64,000 bases of DNA from Ferruginibacter sp. (GCA_025963635.1 JAOQAK010000075.1:1-64000); one strand, 5' to 3'. Shown: positions 38,849 through 50,089, counted from the first letter of the stretch. Notes: generated from the sequence alone by a model not told the origin. Translations and numbers: made by a program.

Positions 38849-39930
38849 GAGTTGAAATTTTTTATGATTTCGATGTACTTGCTGCAAATAACCTTCATAT
38901 TTTTTTCGTAAGATACTTTTTGTTCAACTATTTCTCTGTTCTTTTTAAGTATATGTCCTAATCCGCCTCTGTTAACGGCATACCATCTTATTGCAGTTGC
39001 CAAATCATGTACATCATCTACTTTTATCAATCTTCCATTCATTGCATCTGTTATCCATGCCCGGTTCCCAGGAAGATCGGTTACAATTGGATAGCAACCC
39101 GAAGACATTGCTTCAAATAAGGAGGACGAAACACCCTCAGTACAAGGCATAGAAAGATAAAGATCACTATCAGATAAATATTTTGGTAAATCTGCATTAG
39201 GAATCCGACCAACAAAATCAACTTCATCATGTATGTTCTTATCAATAGCAGATTGTATCAATTGTTCCTTTAAGTGGCCTCCTCCTATAACTGTCAATTT
39301 AAATGGTATTTCTTGTTGCTTAATGATTTCAAACGCACCTAACAAAGTTTCGTGGCGATAATCTTCCGTGAGACTACGTGTAACTACGGCTCTTATTTTG
39401 CCATCTTTTAAATCAGGAGAATACATAAAATTTCTTAAGTCAATTCCCTTGGCCAAAACCATTATTTTATTAGGATCCGCACCTTTCCTTAGCATACTAT
39501 AGGTCATTATTTCTCCCCAGGCATGTATAAGGCTTGCATATTTGAATGCATAGCTTTGCATTCTTTCTTTTAGAATTGCGGTAAAAGAATCGGGCGGAAA
39601 GATATCAGTAATACCTTGTTGGGCGATGATTACCGGCGAATATTTATGAAACAAGCTTCCAATAAAACCATAACTAGTTACTCTTTCTGCTATGATTAAA
39701 TCGGGTTGCAAACGCAAAATTTCCCGTCTTAATTCTTTCAGCCTTGATACGGTTTCGATAGCACGCTTTATTTTATCAAGACCAGTTCCACCTTTAGTTA
39801 GTTCCCAGGTATGTATTTCAAAAAGGCCGAATTCTTTTAATCCATTCATCCATGTAATAGCATCTGCCCGATAGGTTTCGCCCAGGAAAAGTATTTTTTT
39901 CTTCATGCTAATCAATAAGGAGCTTTTCAA
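38836..39930 (-). CDS. Glycosyltransferase family 4
   Basis: VVTRSLTEDYRHETLLGAFEII, TVIGGGHLKEQL, LYLSMPCTEGVSSSLFEAMSSGCYPIVTDLPGNRAWI. Confidence 0.88.
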   Translation of the reverse strand: MKSSLLISMKKKILFLGETYRADAITWMNGLKEFGLFEIHTWELTKGGTGLDKIKRAIETVSRLKELRREILRLQPDLIIAERVTSYGFIGSLFHKYSPVIIAQQGITDIFPPDSFTAILKERMQSYAFKYASLIHAWGEIMTYSMLRKGADPNKIMVLAKGIDLRNFMYSPDLKDGKIRAVVTRSLTEDYRHETLLGAFEIIKQQEIPFKLTVIGGGHLKEQLIQSAIDKNIHDEVDFVGRIPNADLPKYLSDSDLYLSMPCTEGVSSSLFEAMSSGCYPIVTDLPGNRAWITDAMNGRLIKVDDVHDLATAIRWYAVNRGGLGHILKKNREIVEQKVSYEKNMKVICSKYIEIIKNFNSCVV

Positions 39931-41080
39931 TCACATTTATCATGCTATTTGTCTGAATCTCTATTGTATTCTGTTTTGCCAGCAAATACCCATTTTTAAT
40001 TAATTTGGTTCTTAAATCTCTATTATCGATAATAAGAATAATCTTCTTAACCAGTGCAGTGATATTTTTTGGTTCAACGAGTATTGCATTTTCGTTATTC
40101 GTAAGATAATCAGGGATGCCCCCGACACAAGTTGTAATTACTGGTAAACTATTCGCCATGGCTTCCCAAATGGTCCTTGGAAAACCTTCGTGGTAGGATG
40201 GAATTAAGTAAATATCAGCTTTCCGATACATATCATTTAATGCTTGGCCAATTTTTTTTCTACCATGGAAAATAATATACTTTTCAACCCTTAATTCGAT
40301 CGCTTTATTCAATAATGCCTTTTCAATTGTTTTCTTACTATCAGCCTCCCATCCTACGATATTTAACCTAACATCTAAATGAAGGCTCCTTAATTGAGCC
40401 AATGAGGCTAATAATTCAAATAAGCCTTTTGCGGCCTCAATTCTGCCAGTATAAAGTAACTCAATAGTATTGTTTTCACAAGTATCATTTCTCTCAAAGA
40501 AATCATGCTGTGTCAATGTTGTAGTTCTTATTAAATGAATGGTTTTACCAAGATGTTTATACTTATTCAATAACGATGGTGAGTTTACTAATACATCTGC
40601 ACTACGCATTACTTTTCGAAATAAAAAATCATTTCGTTTTAAGTATTGAATCATAACCCAATCTCTTAAATTTTTTATTTTAAAGTGGTTTGCACTTTCC
40701 AAATAATCCCCGACAATCATAAATATTAGGCGGGGTTTACCAAGATCATTTTTAAAAAAAGGGGCCAATGGAGTAGGAGCTCTGATGATAATGGCATCAC
40801 AAATTTCTGCAACAGGCGAGGCTTTACTTAAAATTTTTTTATGAAATAAATGTCTGTGCCAAGCAGGAGATATATTTCCAAGACTAATAAATATTATATT
40901 ACTCTGTTGTAATTCATAATCGGCTTCTGCTATTTGCTGTTGATTGCCCTCATGCATAAAAAGATATAATACTTGTACTTCAGAAGCTAATGCATCTAAG
41001 AAAATGCCTAAATATCCCGGAACATACAATCGGCCATTATTCTGGCAAATTGGGATGTGATAATAATATCCAAGGATCAT
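39908..41080 (-). CDS. Glycosyltransferase family 4
   Basis: LLYTGRIEAAKGLFELLASLA, YLIPSYHEGFPRTIWEAMANSLPVITTCVGGIPDYL. Confidence 0.9.
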   Translation of the reverse strand: MILGYYYHIPICQNNGRLYVPGYLGIFLDALASEVQVLYLFMHEGNQQQIAEADYELQQSNIIFISLGNISPAWHRHLFHKKILSKASPVAEICDAIIIRAPTPLAPFFKNDLGKPRLIFMIVGDYLESANHFKIKNLRDWVMIQYLKRNDFLFRKVMRSADVLVNSPSLLNKYKHLGKTIHLIRTTTLTQHDFFERNDTCENNTIELLYTGRIEAAKGLFELLASLAQLRSLHLDVRLNIVGWEADSKKTIEKALLNKAIELRVEKYIIFHGRKKIGQALNDMYRKADIYLIPSYHEGFPRTIWEAMANSLPVITTCVGGIPDYLTNNENAILVEPKNITALVKKIILIIDNRDLRTKLIKNGYLLAKQNTIEIQTNSMINVIEKLLID

Positions 41081-41083
41081 CTT

Positions 41084-42424
41084 TTATCTTTTGCTAGAAT
41101 TTAAGACACCCCATGATAAGCCGATAATCATCCACGAATTCGCACCAGTTAAAGCTGTAATTGCATATAAATGCATGGAAATCCCTAATAAACTTACAAA
41201 AGGCAAAAATTGAAGATCCATTTTTCCTGAAAAGAATTTCCTGAAGAAAAAGAAAAGTGGAACTATTATTAAACCAATCAATATCGAAAGACCCAGGATA
41301 CCCATTTCAGATAAAACCTGGATATAAGAATTATGAGCCGAACGGGAATTGTAATATTCGATTGTATCGCCCCCAAGCCGGTCAAATTCATAAAATGAAG
41401 ACAATTTGCTATCGAAATAATAAAAATTATTTGGACCAATACCACGTATAGGATATTCCTTGAAAATTTCCAGACCTTTTTCAACCATTAGCTTCCGTTC
41501 CAGCCAAGATTTATCAAAACTTAAATCTCCTTCGTCAACTCCCCGCAATAAATTTGCAAACCGTGGATTGAGCGATTCTACCTCATCGGCGAGGGAATTT
41601 AAATATACCTGAGATAGATCAGTTTGTGATAAAATAAATAACAAACCACAAACCGGTGTCACAATTCTTGCCAGTTTTTGTAGTGCGGGATAAATAATGG
41701 TTAAGACTAGTATTAACTCTAATATAATGAGTACAGCGCCCGAGCGTCCACCTGTTAAAAGCATGACCACTAAGAAAAAAGGAACGAGCAATACCCCTTT
41801 TTTTCTATTCCATGCTTGCAAAATGTAATAAAACGAAATTGGAATTGTACAAAGCAAATTAAAAACAAAATCATTTCGACTTGGAGCAAGCCGAATGCTG
41901 ATTATGGGAGTGCTAAATTTAATAGCATAGAAATAGAAACCTACAATAGCGGTAATGGCACCAAAAAAAATCCATTTGCTTAACTGTAAGAAATCGATTC
42001 TTTTTCGTTGGTTTATAAAGAAGAAAGAAACAAAAATCCAATAAACGTACTGGACTAAAATTTTAACATTGTCAAAAAAGCCAGGGTTACGTCGCATATA
42101 AGGCGCCGAAATGGTAGAAACAAATGCTAATATCAAAAATAACCCCAACAGGGTTTTCCCCCTGAACACCCCTGTCCAAAATGAACCGATCCTTAAACCA
42201 ATCGCAATGAACAAATAAAAGGTTATAGAGTTACCGAATAGCTCAACTGATGGAAAAGCCAGAAAAAAGACAAACCAGTTTAATATTTTTTGTGTAATTT
42301 TTGAAAAAGGCTTGATAGCTAAGCCTTCATTATGGTCTATAATTTTGAGAGTATCGATCATTTTAACGTTGTATAGATTCCAAAAATCATGTCCATTTGT
42401 TATTGCCCCTGGCAATCCTGTCAA
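41084..42424 (-). CDS. O-antigen ligase/polymerase (Wzy-type) family membrane protein
   Basis: Multiple TMs; GGRSGAVLIILEL; YPIRGIGPNNFYYF; SAHNSYIQVLSEMGILGLS. Confidence 0.88.
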   Translation of the reverse strand: MTGLPGAITNGHDFWNLYNVKMIDTLKIIDHNEGLAIKPFSKITQKILNWFVFFLAFPSVELFGNSITFYLFIAIGLRIGSFWTGVFRGKTLLGLFLILAFVSTISAPYMRRNPGFFDNVKILVQYVYWIFVSFFFINQRKRIDFLQLSKWIFFGAITAIVGFYFYAIKFSTPIISIRLAPSRNDFVFNLLCTIPISFYYILQAWNRKKGVLLVPFFLVVMLLTGGRSGAVLIILELILVLTIIYPALQKLARIVTPVCGLLFILSQTDLSQVYLNSLADEVESLNPRFANLLRGVDEGDLSFDKSWLERKLMVEKGLEIFKEYPIRGIGPNNFYYFDSKLSSFYEFDRLGGDTIEYYNSRSAHNSYIQVLSEMGILGLSILIGLIIVPLFFFFRKFFSGKMDLQFLPFVSLLGISMHLYAITALTGANSWMIIGLSWGVLNSSKR

Positions 42425-43370
42425 ACTTAAACCTGACAGCTAATTTCCATCCTTCATAAGCACCTATTAACAACTTGTGTTTCCCTTCGTTTTTTTTTAT
42501 CAGGTAATTGAGCCATAGGCCGGTAATTCTCCATAGAACATACCAATGATAATGCAAATATGCGATTGTATAATTACCCTTATTTAATCTTGTTCTTTCC
42601 AATGAAAGATAAAGCCGGGAAAAAATCACTCGTCTTGCGTAAGCAAAATGATCAGCTGAATATAAACTATCTTTTTGGTCATTGTGGTAGAATAATAACT
42701 CAGGGTAGTATAATAAAATCCCCCGTTTACTTAAACCATACCCTATAATTGCATCTTCTCCCATACCCAATTTTTCTTCAAATAAATCAAATAACTGAAA
42801 ATTGAAATTTTGAAATAACGCTGACCTTCTGGCTGCAAAAGCGCCTCCACTTAGCCATTCTGTTATTCCTCCAGCAAGCGGTTGCTTGCCCCTTAACCCA
42901 CAACACCCCAATTTCCCATCCCTTAAAACAGGATATCCACTCATCCAACCAACCATTCTTTTCAATATCGGGACTCCGGTCAATAATGCTGACCTTGGTA
43001 TTGCGGCAAGTGCCGTGTCCGGATGTTTATCTTCAAAATTGATCGCCACACCGACAACAGTAGCGTCATGAAAAGTATTTTGAATAATTTTTATAAATTC
43101 AGGATTGGCCACTTCCATATCATCATCCAAAAAAAGAAGGATATCTGCTTTCGAATAGGTATAACCCAAATACCTTTGATATGGTTGATTTTTTTTAGGA
43201 GATCGTAAATAAACTATTTCATCATCAGTATGAAAAGTTGAAAGGATATCATCTGAAGAATCCACTACAATAATTGAATTGAATTGTTTTGAGAAAGCAC
43301 CCAACTGATACACTAATTCAATTACCTTTTCGGGTCTGTTGTATGTACAAATGATAACATCAATCTTCAA
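42387..43370 (-). CDS. Glycosyltransferase family 2
   Basis: LKIDVIICTYNRPEKVIELVYQL, LFLDDDMEVANPEFI; probable TTG start near 43370 (the ORF track extends to 43457). Confidence 0.82.
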   Translation of the reverse strand: MKIDVIICTYNRPEKVIELVYQLGAFSKQFNSIIVVDSSDDILSTFHTDDEIVYLRSPKKNQPYQRYLGYTYSKADILLFLDDDMEVANPEFIKIIQNTFHDATVVGVAINFEDKHPDTALAAIPRSALLTGVPILKRMVGWMSGYPVLRDGKLGCCGLRGKQPLAGGITEWLSGGAFAARRSALFQNFNFQLFDLFEEKLGMGEDAIIGYGLSKRGILLYYPELLFYHNDQKDSLYSADHFAYARRVIFSRLYLSLERTRLNKGNYTIAYLHYHWYVLWRITGLWLNYLIKKNEGKHKLLIGAYEGWKLAVRFKFDRIARGNNKWT

Positions 43371-44511
43371 TTGACAATATTTTTCTGTAGTACGAAATAT
43401 TATTAGGTACAAATACATTTTTAAGATCAAAAAATTTTTCAACTCTTTGCTCTGCATTTACACCTAAATAACCAGCGTCCATCTTTCCTTCAAATAATGT
43501 TATAATTTTACTTGCGATATCGCAACTATTAGCACAATTTGCTAAAATCCCAGAAATACCATCTTCGATAACTTCCGGCCCCGGTCCATTTTTCATAAAT
43601 AAAACAGCCTTACCGAGGGCCATCGCCTCAACCGGGGCGATGCCAAAACCCTCCATGTGGGAGGGATAGCAACAGATATGTGCACCGGCTAATTGATGAA
43701 ATACATCATCCGCATTTTCCAGCCATCCGGTTATGGTCACATTCGGCAAACCCTGAGGATCTATTTTTTTCTTTATAAGATCTTCTATATTTATCCCGTT
43801 CTCCTGATAACCCAATTTCCCAATAATTGTTAATGTTGCCGCTGGAAATTTCGCTTTTACCAAGTTAAATGCTTTCGCTAATTCCAAAACTCCTTTTTTA
43901 GGAAGTACGCTATTTGCAAAGACTATTGAATAGCGGACGTAATTGGCTTCTTTAAAGCGATTAAGTTTTGTTTTATTCACTCCATTATAAATAACGGTGT
44001 ATTTCTTATGTGTTTTTACAAGGCTCAATGTAATCTTGCCGCAATAATCAGAAACCGCTACAATATTGTTAGCATTTTTGATGGTTCGTTTTTCAAGCCA
44101 ATGCATCAACCGGTTGCCCGGCCTGTTTAATAATTTATCAAAAAAGACCGCAGCTCCGTGAAGCCGGATGACAAAGCCAGGATGGTTAATCCCGACTGGT
44201 AAAAGCCCCTGCCATTCCTGGCATTCGATGATATCAAAAGTATGTTCTTTTAAAAATTTTCTTAGTTTCAGGTTTAAAATGAAAATAAAAAACAGGTGTT
44301 TAAACCTTGATTTAACCAGCGGAAAGGGAACCCTGGTGACCTTTACATCGTTTATTTTTTCATTCACTTCGGTTGGTATGGTGTCATACAACCCCCAAAC
44401 AGTAACGTCCTGGTTGCCTGATGCCAGGCCTTCGGCAATATCCCTGGTGAAGGAACCTATACCCCCATGCTTATGAGGAGGATATTCGTTGCAGATGTAA
44501 AGAATTTTCAT
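43360..44511 (-). CDS. Glycosyltransferase family 4
   Basis: MKILYICNEYPPHKHGGIGSFTRDIAEGLA, SVLPKKGVLELAKAF, HMEGFGIAPVEAMALGKAVLF. Confidence 0.9.
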   Translation of the reverse strand: MKILYICNEYPPHKHGGIGSFTRDIAEGLASGNQDVTVWGLYDTIPTEVNEKINDVKVTRVPFPLVKSRFKHLFFIFILNLKLRKFLKEHTFDIIECQEWQGLLPVGINHPGFVIRLHGAAVFFDKLLNRPGNRLMHWLEKRTIKNANNIVAVSDYCGKITLSLVKTHKKYTVIYNGVNKTKLNRFKEANYVRYSIVFANSVLPKKGVLELAKAFNLVKAKFPAATLTIIGKLGYQENGINIEDLIKKKIDPQGLPNVTITGWLENADDVFHQLAGAHICCYPSHMEGFGIAPVEAMALGKAVLFMKNGPGPEVIEDGISGILANCANSCDIASKIITLFEGKMDAGYLGVNAEQRVEKFFDLKNVFVPNNISYYRKILSIED

Positions 44512-45392
44512 TTATGAAAGGAGACAGAATTACCCAATAGGTGATTTCTTCTATGACCGAGTTGTTTTTCCAGAAAATACATTGGCTTTTCATAATGATT
44601 TTCAGCCGTGAAGGGGGATGCGAATAATGATTCTGTAACCAAATCATTTCTTACAAAAAAAGCATTGGCTCCGGTTAAATTACAGCCAACCAAAGTGTAA
44701 CCTAATTTTTTACCAAGTAATTCAAACGATTTTAAACTTGCCCCAAAATAATGGCCCATCTTTGTTCCATTCCAAAAATGGTTTTCATTGTAAGGCATTA
44801 CCCACTCAATATGAGGCCCAAGCGATGCATTGTATTCAATAGCTACCACACGTGGTGTATATTTTGCCAATTCCTCCCATACCCAATAGTCATTGCCATC
44901 AATATCAATGGATAAAAAATCAAGATCGGCTGGCACTTTCAACGCTTCAAATAATTTACAGATATTGGCTTTGGTTATAAAAGACTCCTTTACCTGCAGT
45001 TGCTCATTTTTGATGATGTCATTGTAAGCAGCTGTCATGGTATTGCAATGTTCGGCACTTCCTTCTATCCAGGCTCCTCTCCAGTGTTGTAATAACAAAT
45101 AAGCAGAGTTATTTTCAGTACCATTGCCTACACCAAACTCTACAAAATATTTTGAATGCGTTCCTACCCTTTTAAAGATTTCATAAATAATCCCATCTTC
45201 CCCATTTTGTGATAATACCTGGTATTCAAACCTGTTTAAATTGAGGGGATTACTATATTTGGGATGTTGTAATTTTTGTTCCAGGTAGGTTTCAATCGCA
45301 ATTTTCTTTAACACATTTAGATGCATTTCCAATGGATTGAATCCAAGTATCTGTGCAGCTTTTGAAAGTTTCTGAAGGATGTATTTTTTCAT
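44508..45392 (-). CDS. FkbM-like methyltransferase domain protein
   Basis: YFVEFGVGNGTENNSAYLLLQHWRGAWIEGS, DFLSIDIDGNDYWVWEELAKYTPRVVAIEYN. Confidence 0.7.
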   Translation of the reverse strand: MKKYILQKLSKAAQILGFNPLEMHLNVLKKIAIETYLEQKLQHPKYSNPLNLNRFEYQVLSQNGEDGIIYEIFKRVGTHSKYFVEFGVGNGTENNSAYLLLQHWRGAWIEGSAEHCNTMTAAYNDIIKNEQLQVKESFITKANICKLFEALKVPADLDFLSIDIDGNDYWVWEELAKYTPRVVAIEYNASLGPHIEWVMPYNENHFWNGTKMGHYFGASLKSFELLGKKLGYTLVGCNLTGANAFFVRNDLVTESLFASPFTAENHYEKPMYFLEKQLGHRRNHLLGNSVSFHK

Positions 45393-45397
45393 TTCAA

Positions 45398-46729
45398 TTA
45401 CTTAAGAGGCAAAATTGAATAGATTGATTTGTTTCCCGATTTAAAATACTCATTTAATTGAAATCGCTTATCAAAGATATAATCAGTGCTAAAATTGATT
45501 AAGATCTTATTAAATTGTTCAATTGTATTGCAAATAAAAACATTGGGCTCTTTGCATAGATTTCTATAAAATGGGGCTTCTGAAAACCTTTTTAAATTTT
45601 CATCCTCATTACCTGTTCCGTTGAATCCTATATTAATAACAGGTTTTTGTGCAATCAAAAATTCCATACTTACTGTAGAAGCTACACTAATATTACAGGC
45701 AGAGTAGTATATCATATCGTACCATTCATCTTCACCTGCTTTTTCCTGAACTGCTAAATCTTTTAAAGCATCCCATTCCCAGTAATGCTCCATAAAAGAA
45801 AGGTTCTCCAGTTCTTCTAATTCCGTATATTTTGCATCATGGTGCAAAGGATTTTTTCTTACCAACAAATGCCAGTCATTCCCTAAATGTGCCTTTAAAG
45901 ATTGGTAGATTAATCGTATCGTAAAATGTTCCCCGTTAGTTACCAATGGATTGATCATGGTATAAACAAAAATTTTCGCACCTGGCTTAATCCCATATTT
46001 TAGTTCATAAAAAGATTTTTCCCTGATGGGCTTAAACCCAAAAAACACATCAAAAGCCGGATTACCGATTGCTTTTACTTTCCCTTTAAGATGTGGGTTA
46101 TGACTAACAAAGTTTTTAGCCATATTATCCGACCAGGTAAACAACCCGTCAGGCGTGAATGACACAAAATCGTTGGTGTACATATCCTTCCAACTATTTA
46201 CCAAGCTCCACACTTTAATATTTGATTCCTTTGCTGAAAAAGCAATTACCTGGTTATTAATATCGTAATAACCTGCCATTAAGATATCAGTTAAACCCTC
46301 CTCTTTAAAATATTGAATAAGGTCTTCATTTTGATACTTAACAGCAAGTGTTTTGCGTGTTAAGAATGAAGATACATTCCAAACTAATTTGTTCCCTTTA
46401 AGGAAATCTATTGAAGATAAATCTTTTGGCCTTTCGTAGTTCCTAAAATTTCCTACCCCATTAATACGCATGTATGCTTTTCTTATGGATTGGTTAACCG
46501 CATCAATCCTGCTGGGTAAAACCTTAAATAAAGATTTATCCAAATATTTATAAGCGCATCCAGCCTCTTCTAAATATGATTGATATAGTATACTATTCTT
46601 ATCAAAAGTGTAAATGACTGCTTCGTATTTTGAATTAAGTTCCTTGGCTAACCCGCTTAAAAGAATGGAACGAAGTTCATGAAAACCCCATTGAATAAAT
46701 ATGCCCACTTTTCTTTGTTGATTCATCAC
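45398..46729 (-). CDS. Surface carbohydrate biosynthesis/capsule-type glycosyltransferase-like protein
   Basis: GT-B-like architecture: VGIFIQWGFHELRSILLSGLAKELN; IFVYTMINPLVTNGEHFTIRLIYQSLK; ISVASTVSMEFLIAQKPVINIGF. Confidence 0.55.
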   Translation of the reverse strand: MMNQQRKVGIFIQWGFHELRSILLSGLAKELNSKYEAVIYTFDKNSILYQSYLEEAGCAYKYLDKSLFKVLPSRIDAVNQSIRKAYMRINGVGNFRNYERPKDLSSIDFLKGNKLVWNVSSFLTRKTLAVKYQNEDLIQYFKEEGLTDILMAGYYDINNQVIAFSAKESNIKVWSLVNSWKDMYTNDFVSFTPDGLFTWSDNMAKNFVSHNPHLKGKVKAIGNPAFDVFFGFKPIREKSFYELKYGIKPGAKIFVYTMINPLVTNGEHFTIRLIYQSLKAHLGNDWHLLVRKNPLHHDAKYTELEELENLSFMEHYWEWDALKDLAVQEKAGEDEWYDMIYYSACNISVASTVSMEFLIAQKPVINIGFNGTGNEDENLKRFSEAPFYRNLCKEPNVFICNTIEQFNKILINFSTDYIFDKRFQLNEYFKSGNKSIYSILPLK

Positions 46730-46731
46730 GG

Positions 46732-47664
46732 CTATTTTACTCCTAGTGCATTTTTACAGAAGAGCCTGACGCCTCTTTCAATATGTTCTAAAGGCGCTGT
46801 ATAAAGATTATTCAACTTATGAATATCTGCATAAATGCCAAACTGATCACCAGGCGTTCCTGCATAATATTCAACTGGCTTTTCTATTCCTGTATGTTGC
46901 TTTAATAGAGCAAGCAGTTCAGACACCGTTGTTTTCTTCCCTGTTCCAATATTTATGATTTCGTTAAAGCTGGCCTGTTGGTTAATAAATCCGGTAGTAA
47001 TTGACACCACATCATCTATGTAAATAAAATCTCTAAACCGATCCGAAGAACCTTTTACAGTGATTTTATCAAATGAAGGGTCAATCAATTGTTTTAAATA
47101 AATACTGATCATTCCTTGCTTTAAATTTACAAGGTTTTGTCCGGGGCCGTAAATATTAAAATACCTTAATGCAGTATAGTTAATTCCATAAATGGCCGAA
47201 TAAATCTTAAGGTAGGCTTCGCTTGCCAATTTACCCACAGCATAGAATGACAACGGGTTCGTCAGGTCTTTTTCTGAAAAACAAAGTTGATCTCCCTGCT
47301 GTCCGTACACCGACATTGTACTGGCATAAATAAATCTTTTGCATCCCTTTTTAACTGCATATTGCAAGAGCAATAATGTAGAAACCGTATTGCTGTTGAT
47401 ATCATATACGGGGTCTTCAAAACTTACCTCACCGGACGATTGCCCTGCAATATGAAGTATAGCATCAAATGCAAATTCATTCAATTTTGATATGGTATTG
47501 ATATCGCTACAATCTCCTTTAATAAAAGTTGCATTGGTATTTATGTTCGATAAATAGCCCGTTGAAAGGTTATCTATAATTACTACCTGGTGCCCTTGAC
47601 AGATCAGTTTATCTGCTATCTTACTACCTACAAAACCAGCGCCTCCTGTTACTAAGTAATTCAT
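46732..47664 (-). CDS. NAD-dependent nucleotide-sugar epimerase
   Basis: MNYLVTGGAGFVGSKIADKLICQGHQVVIIDNLSTG, YASTMSVYG, SFYAVGKLASEAY, ALRYFNIYGPGQN. Confidence 0.92.
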   Translation of the reverse strand: MNYLVTGGAGFVGSKIADKLICQGHQVVIIDNLSTGYLSNINTNATFIKGDCSDINTISKLNEFAFDAILHIAGQSSGEVSFEDPVYDINSNTVSTLLLLQYAVKKGCKRFIYASTMSVYGQQGDQLCFSEKDLTNPLSFYAVGKLASEAYLKIYSAIYGINYTALRYFNIYGPGQNLVNLKQGMISIYLKQLIDPSFDKITVKGSSDRFRDFIYIDDVVSITTGFINQQASFNEIINIGTGKKTTVSELLALLKQHTGIEKPVEYYAGTPGDQFGIYADIHKLNNLYTAPLEHIERGVRLFCKNALGVK

Positions 47665-48602
47665 TATTTTCTAAACTTTTTAAGGATACTATTTCCAATA
47701 CCAATTTTCCCTAAAGATGCTAAAATTGTATCTGAAATTTTTTTGTTGTATGAATTGGCCAACTGTAAATCTTCTATCCAGGTTTTTTCATCCAATTCCA
47801 TCTTTTTCAGGGCCACTTTCCTTAATCGCTTTGCCAGCAAAAAATCGGTTTCTTTCGAAGCTCCAAAATTCCTGATAATAATTTTTGATAAACTTACCAA
47901 GCCCTTATTTGAATAAACCTGGGTCCCAAGAGAGCCTTTTACAATTCTATATTCGGTGTCTAAAACATCTAAAAAGTCAATTTGAAATATTCGGGAAGCT
48001 TTCAAAAAAAAATCAATGTCCTCAAATAATAAGGAATCGTCGTATTTTCCAACCACATCATACACTGATCTTTTTACCATTGCAGTAAATGGTTTACAAA
48101 AAGAACCATCTAAACCACATATTTTTTCAAATATATATCCAGTGGGCCAAAAATGTCTTTCTTCCATTCCTATTCTTTTTGAATCATGTTCATTAATCAA
48201 AAAGGATTTTGAATAACAAATACCAACATCATTTGGCGTAGCTAGTAAATAATTTACCCTGTTCATTACAAAATCAGGCAGGTATTTATCATCAGATGCA
48301 ATCAGGCTTAAATAATCACCTTTATAAATCGAAAGCATATTGTTAATTGACTTGCATAACCCCCGGTTCTGATCATTTTTCAACAAAACGATTTCGAGAT
48401 TTCTATGCTCGTTAATCCAATTTTCAATAACTTCTATGGAATTGTCAGTGGAACAATCATCATTAATAATTATCTCGATATTTTGATATGTTTGGGCAGC
48501 AATACTGTCTAAGGTTTCGCGGATAAACCGGGCATTATTGTAAGAACCAACACCAATGCTTACCAAAGGTAATCTTGCTAAATTGTTTTTATCTGTCGTC
48601 AC
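47664..48602 (-). CDS. Glycosyltransferase family 2
   Basis: PLVSIGVGSYNNARFIRETLDSIAAQTYQNIEIIINDDCSTDNS. Confidence 0.92.
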   Translation of the reverse strand: MTTDKNNLARLPLVSIGVGSYNNARFIRETLDSIAAQTYQNIEIIINDDCSTDNSIEVIENWINEHRNLEIVLLKNDQNRGLCKSINNMLSIYKGDYLSLIASDDKYLPDFVMNRVNYLLATPNDVGICYSKSFLINEHDSKRIGMEERHFWPTGYIFEKICGLDGSFCKPFTAMVKRSVYDVVGKYDDSLLFEDIDFFLKASRIFQIDFLDVLDTEYRIVKGSLGTQVYSNKGLVSLSKIIIRNFGASKETDFLLAKRLRKVALKKMELDEKTWIEDLQLANSYNKKISDTILASLGKIGIGNSILKKFRK

Positions 48603-50077
48603 TTATTTATACCGATTTTTTTTATTAAAAGCGTGAACAAGTTTGCCCCAAGTATAGTTTCCAACTTTCGGTATGCATACCAGCATACAAAACCGAGGAT
48701 AATTCCGTTAAATGCATATTGCCACGGGGTTGACAATATCCTTGAAATAATAAATACTGATAAAATCGCCAGTACCATCCAACTTATTTGTTTCTTATTG
48801 GTACTATTCCACCCGAAGGCAGTGAGTTTCCTCGCAGCGAACCAAACAAAAAGCCAGTTGATTAGATAAGTGGCCAGGAATGCAATACCTGCCCCCTCAA
48901 GCCCCATCCATCGCGTAAAAAAATATAGTAATGCGATATAAATGAAACCCCATGACATTTCCAGCAAAACAAATAATTTTGCTTTGCCTTTTGAAACAAC
49001 AATAAATCCCAATGGCCAGCTAATTACCTTTATAGCCATTCCGGCAGTCATCCATTGGAGTAACTTCCATGCGTCTGAAAACTGTACTGAATAAAAAGCA
49101 CGAAGAATGAGAGCTGAAAATGAAACCACGCCAACTATTCCTGCAACGGCCATAACAATGCCTATTTCCGTTTGCTCATTTACAATTTTATTGGCCTTCT
49201 CATGATCATTTATAATTCCCGACAACCGGGGATAAAAATCTGCACCCATCGCACTCAGTATAAAATTTACATACATCGCCGATAAAGTCCAGGATGCGGT
49301 ATAAAGACCAAGATCATGTAATGAAAAAGATGTTGAAATCAGAATTCTTGAATAATAGGCACTTATACTTATCGATAAGCCACTCACCAGGAATGCAATT
49401 CCCATCGAAAGCAGTTCAAATGATCTTTTTTTAAATTCAGTAAAATCAACTTTGAGTGAAGTGATTTTTTCTTTTTGTGCAAAAAACCATGACAACAAAA
49501 CAGTGGTTGCCGCTCCGGCAATCAGGAATGGAACAATACCCTCCTTTCTAAAAAAAAAAATCAACGTAATGCAAATAATACTACCGGCTAAAGCACCCAA
49601 TACCCTTGCTATCGCCAAATCCCTGATTCGCCTGAGCCCCTGTAATAATGCGAACTGGCCATTGGAAATACCAGTAAAAAACACCACCAATGACATCCAT
49701 TGAATTCCTCGTTTGTTATCTGCAGATCCAAATGTGTGCAGACTAATATACCCGGCAAAAATAAACATACCCATCGCTGCGGTAATGGTGGTCAACCTGG
49801 TTAACCAACGAAATACAAAAAGTGTTTTCTGAATAGATGACTTATCAGCTTCTGAATTTGCGGTAGCAATTTGTTTAACCGCACTACTTGTGAGACCTAA
49901 ACCAGCCACTGTATTAATTAAATCGGTGGTGCTGGAGTATAAGCCAATAACGCCTGTTCCAGACGGGCCCAAAAATACTGCTAATGCTTTGGCCCTTACC
50001 ATATTCATCATCATCACCATTACCTGGCTCCCTCCGGTAATAAGACTGGTTTTGAAAATGGATTTATGACTACTCAT
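48599..50077 (-). CDS. Oligosaccharide flippase (Wzx/MATE-like)
   Basis: SLITGGSQVMVMMMNMVRAKALAVFLGPSGTGVIGLYSS; about 12 TM pattern. Confidence 0.9.
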   Translation of the reverse strand: MSSHKSIFKTSLITGGSQVMVMMMNMVRAKALAVFLGPSGTGVIGLYSSTTDLINTVAGLGLTSSAVKQIATANSEADKSSIQKTLFVFRWLTRLTTITAAMGMFIFAGYISLHTFGSADNKRGIQWMSLVVFFTGISNGQFALLQGLRRIRDLAIARVLGALAGSIICITLIFFFRKEGIVPFLIAGAATTVLLSWFFAQKEKITSLKVDFTEFKKRSFELLSMGIAFLVSGLSISISAYYSRILISTSFSLHDLGLYTASWTLSAMYVNFILSAMGADFYPRLSGIINDHEKANKIVNEQTEIGIVMAVAGIVGVVSFSALILRAFYSVQFSDAWKLLQWMTAGMAIKVISWPLGFIVVSKGKAKLFVLLEMSWGFIYIALLYFFTRWMGLEGAGIAFLATYLINWLFVWFAARKLTAFGWNSTNKKQISWMVLAILSVFIISRILSTPWQYAFNGIILGFVCWYAYRKLETILGANLFTLLIKKIGINK

Positions 50078-50089
50078 TAAAAATTATTC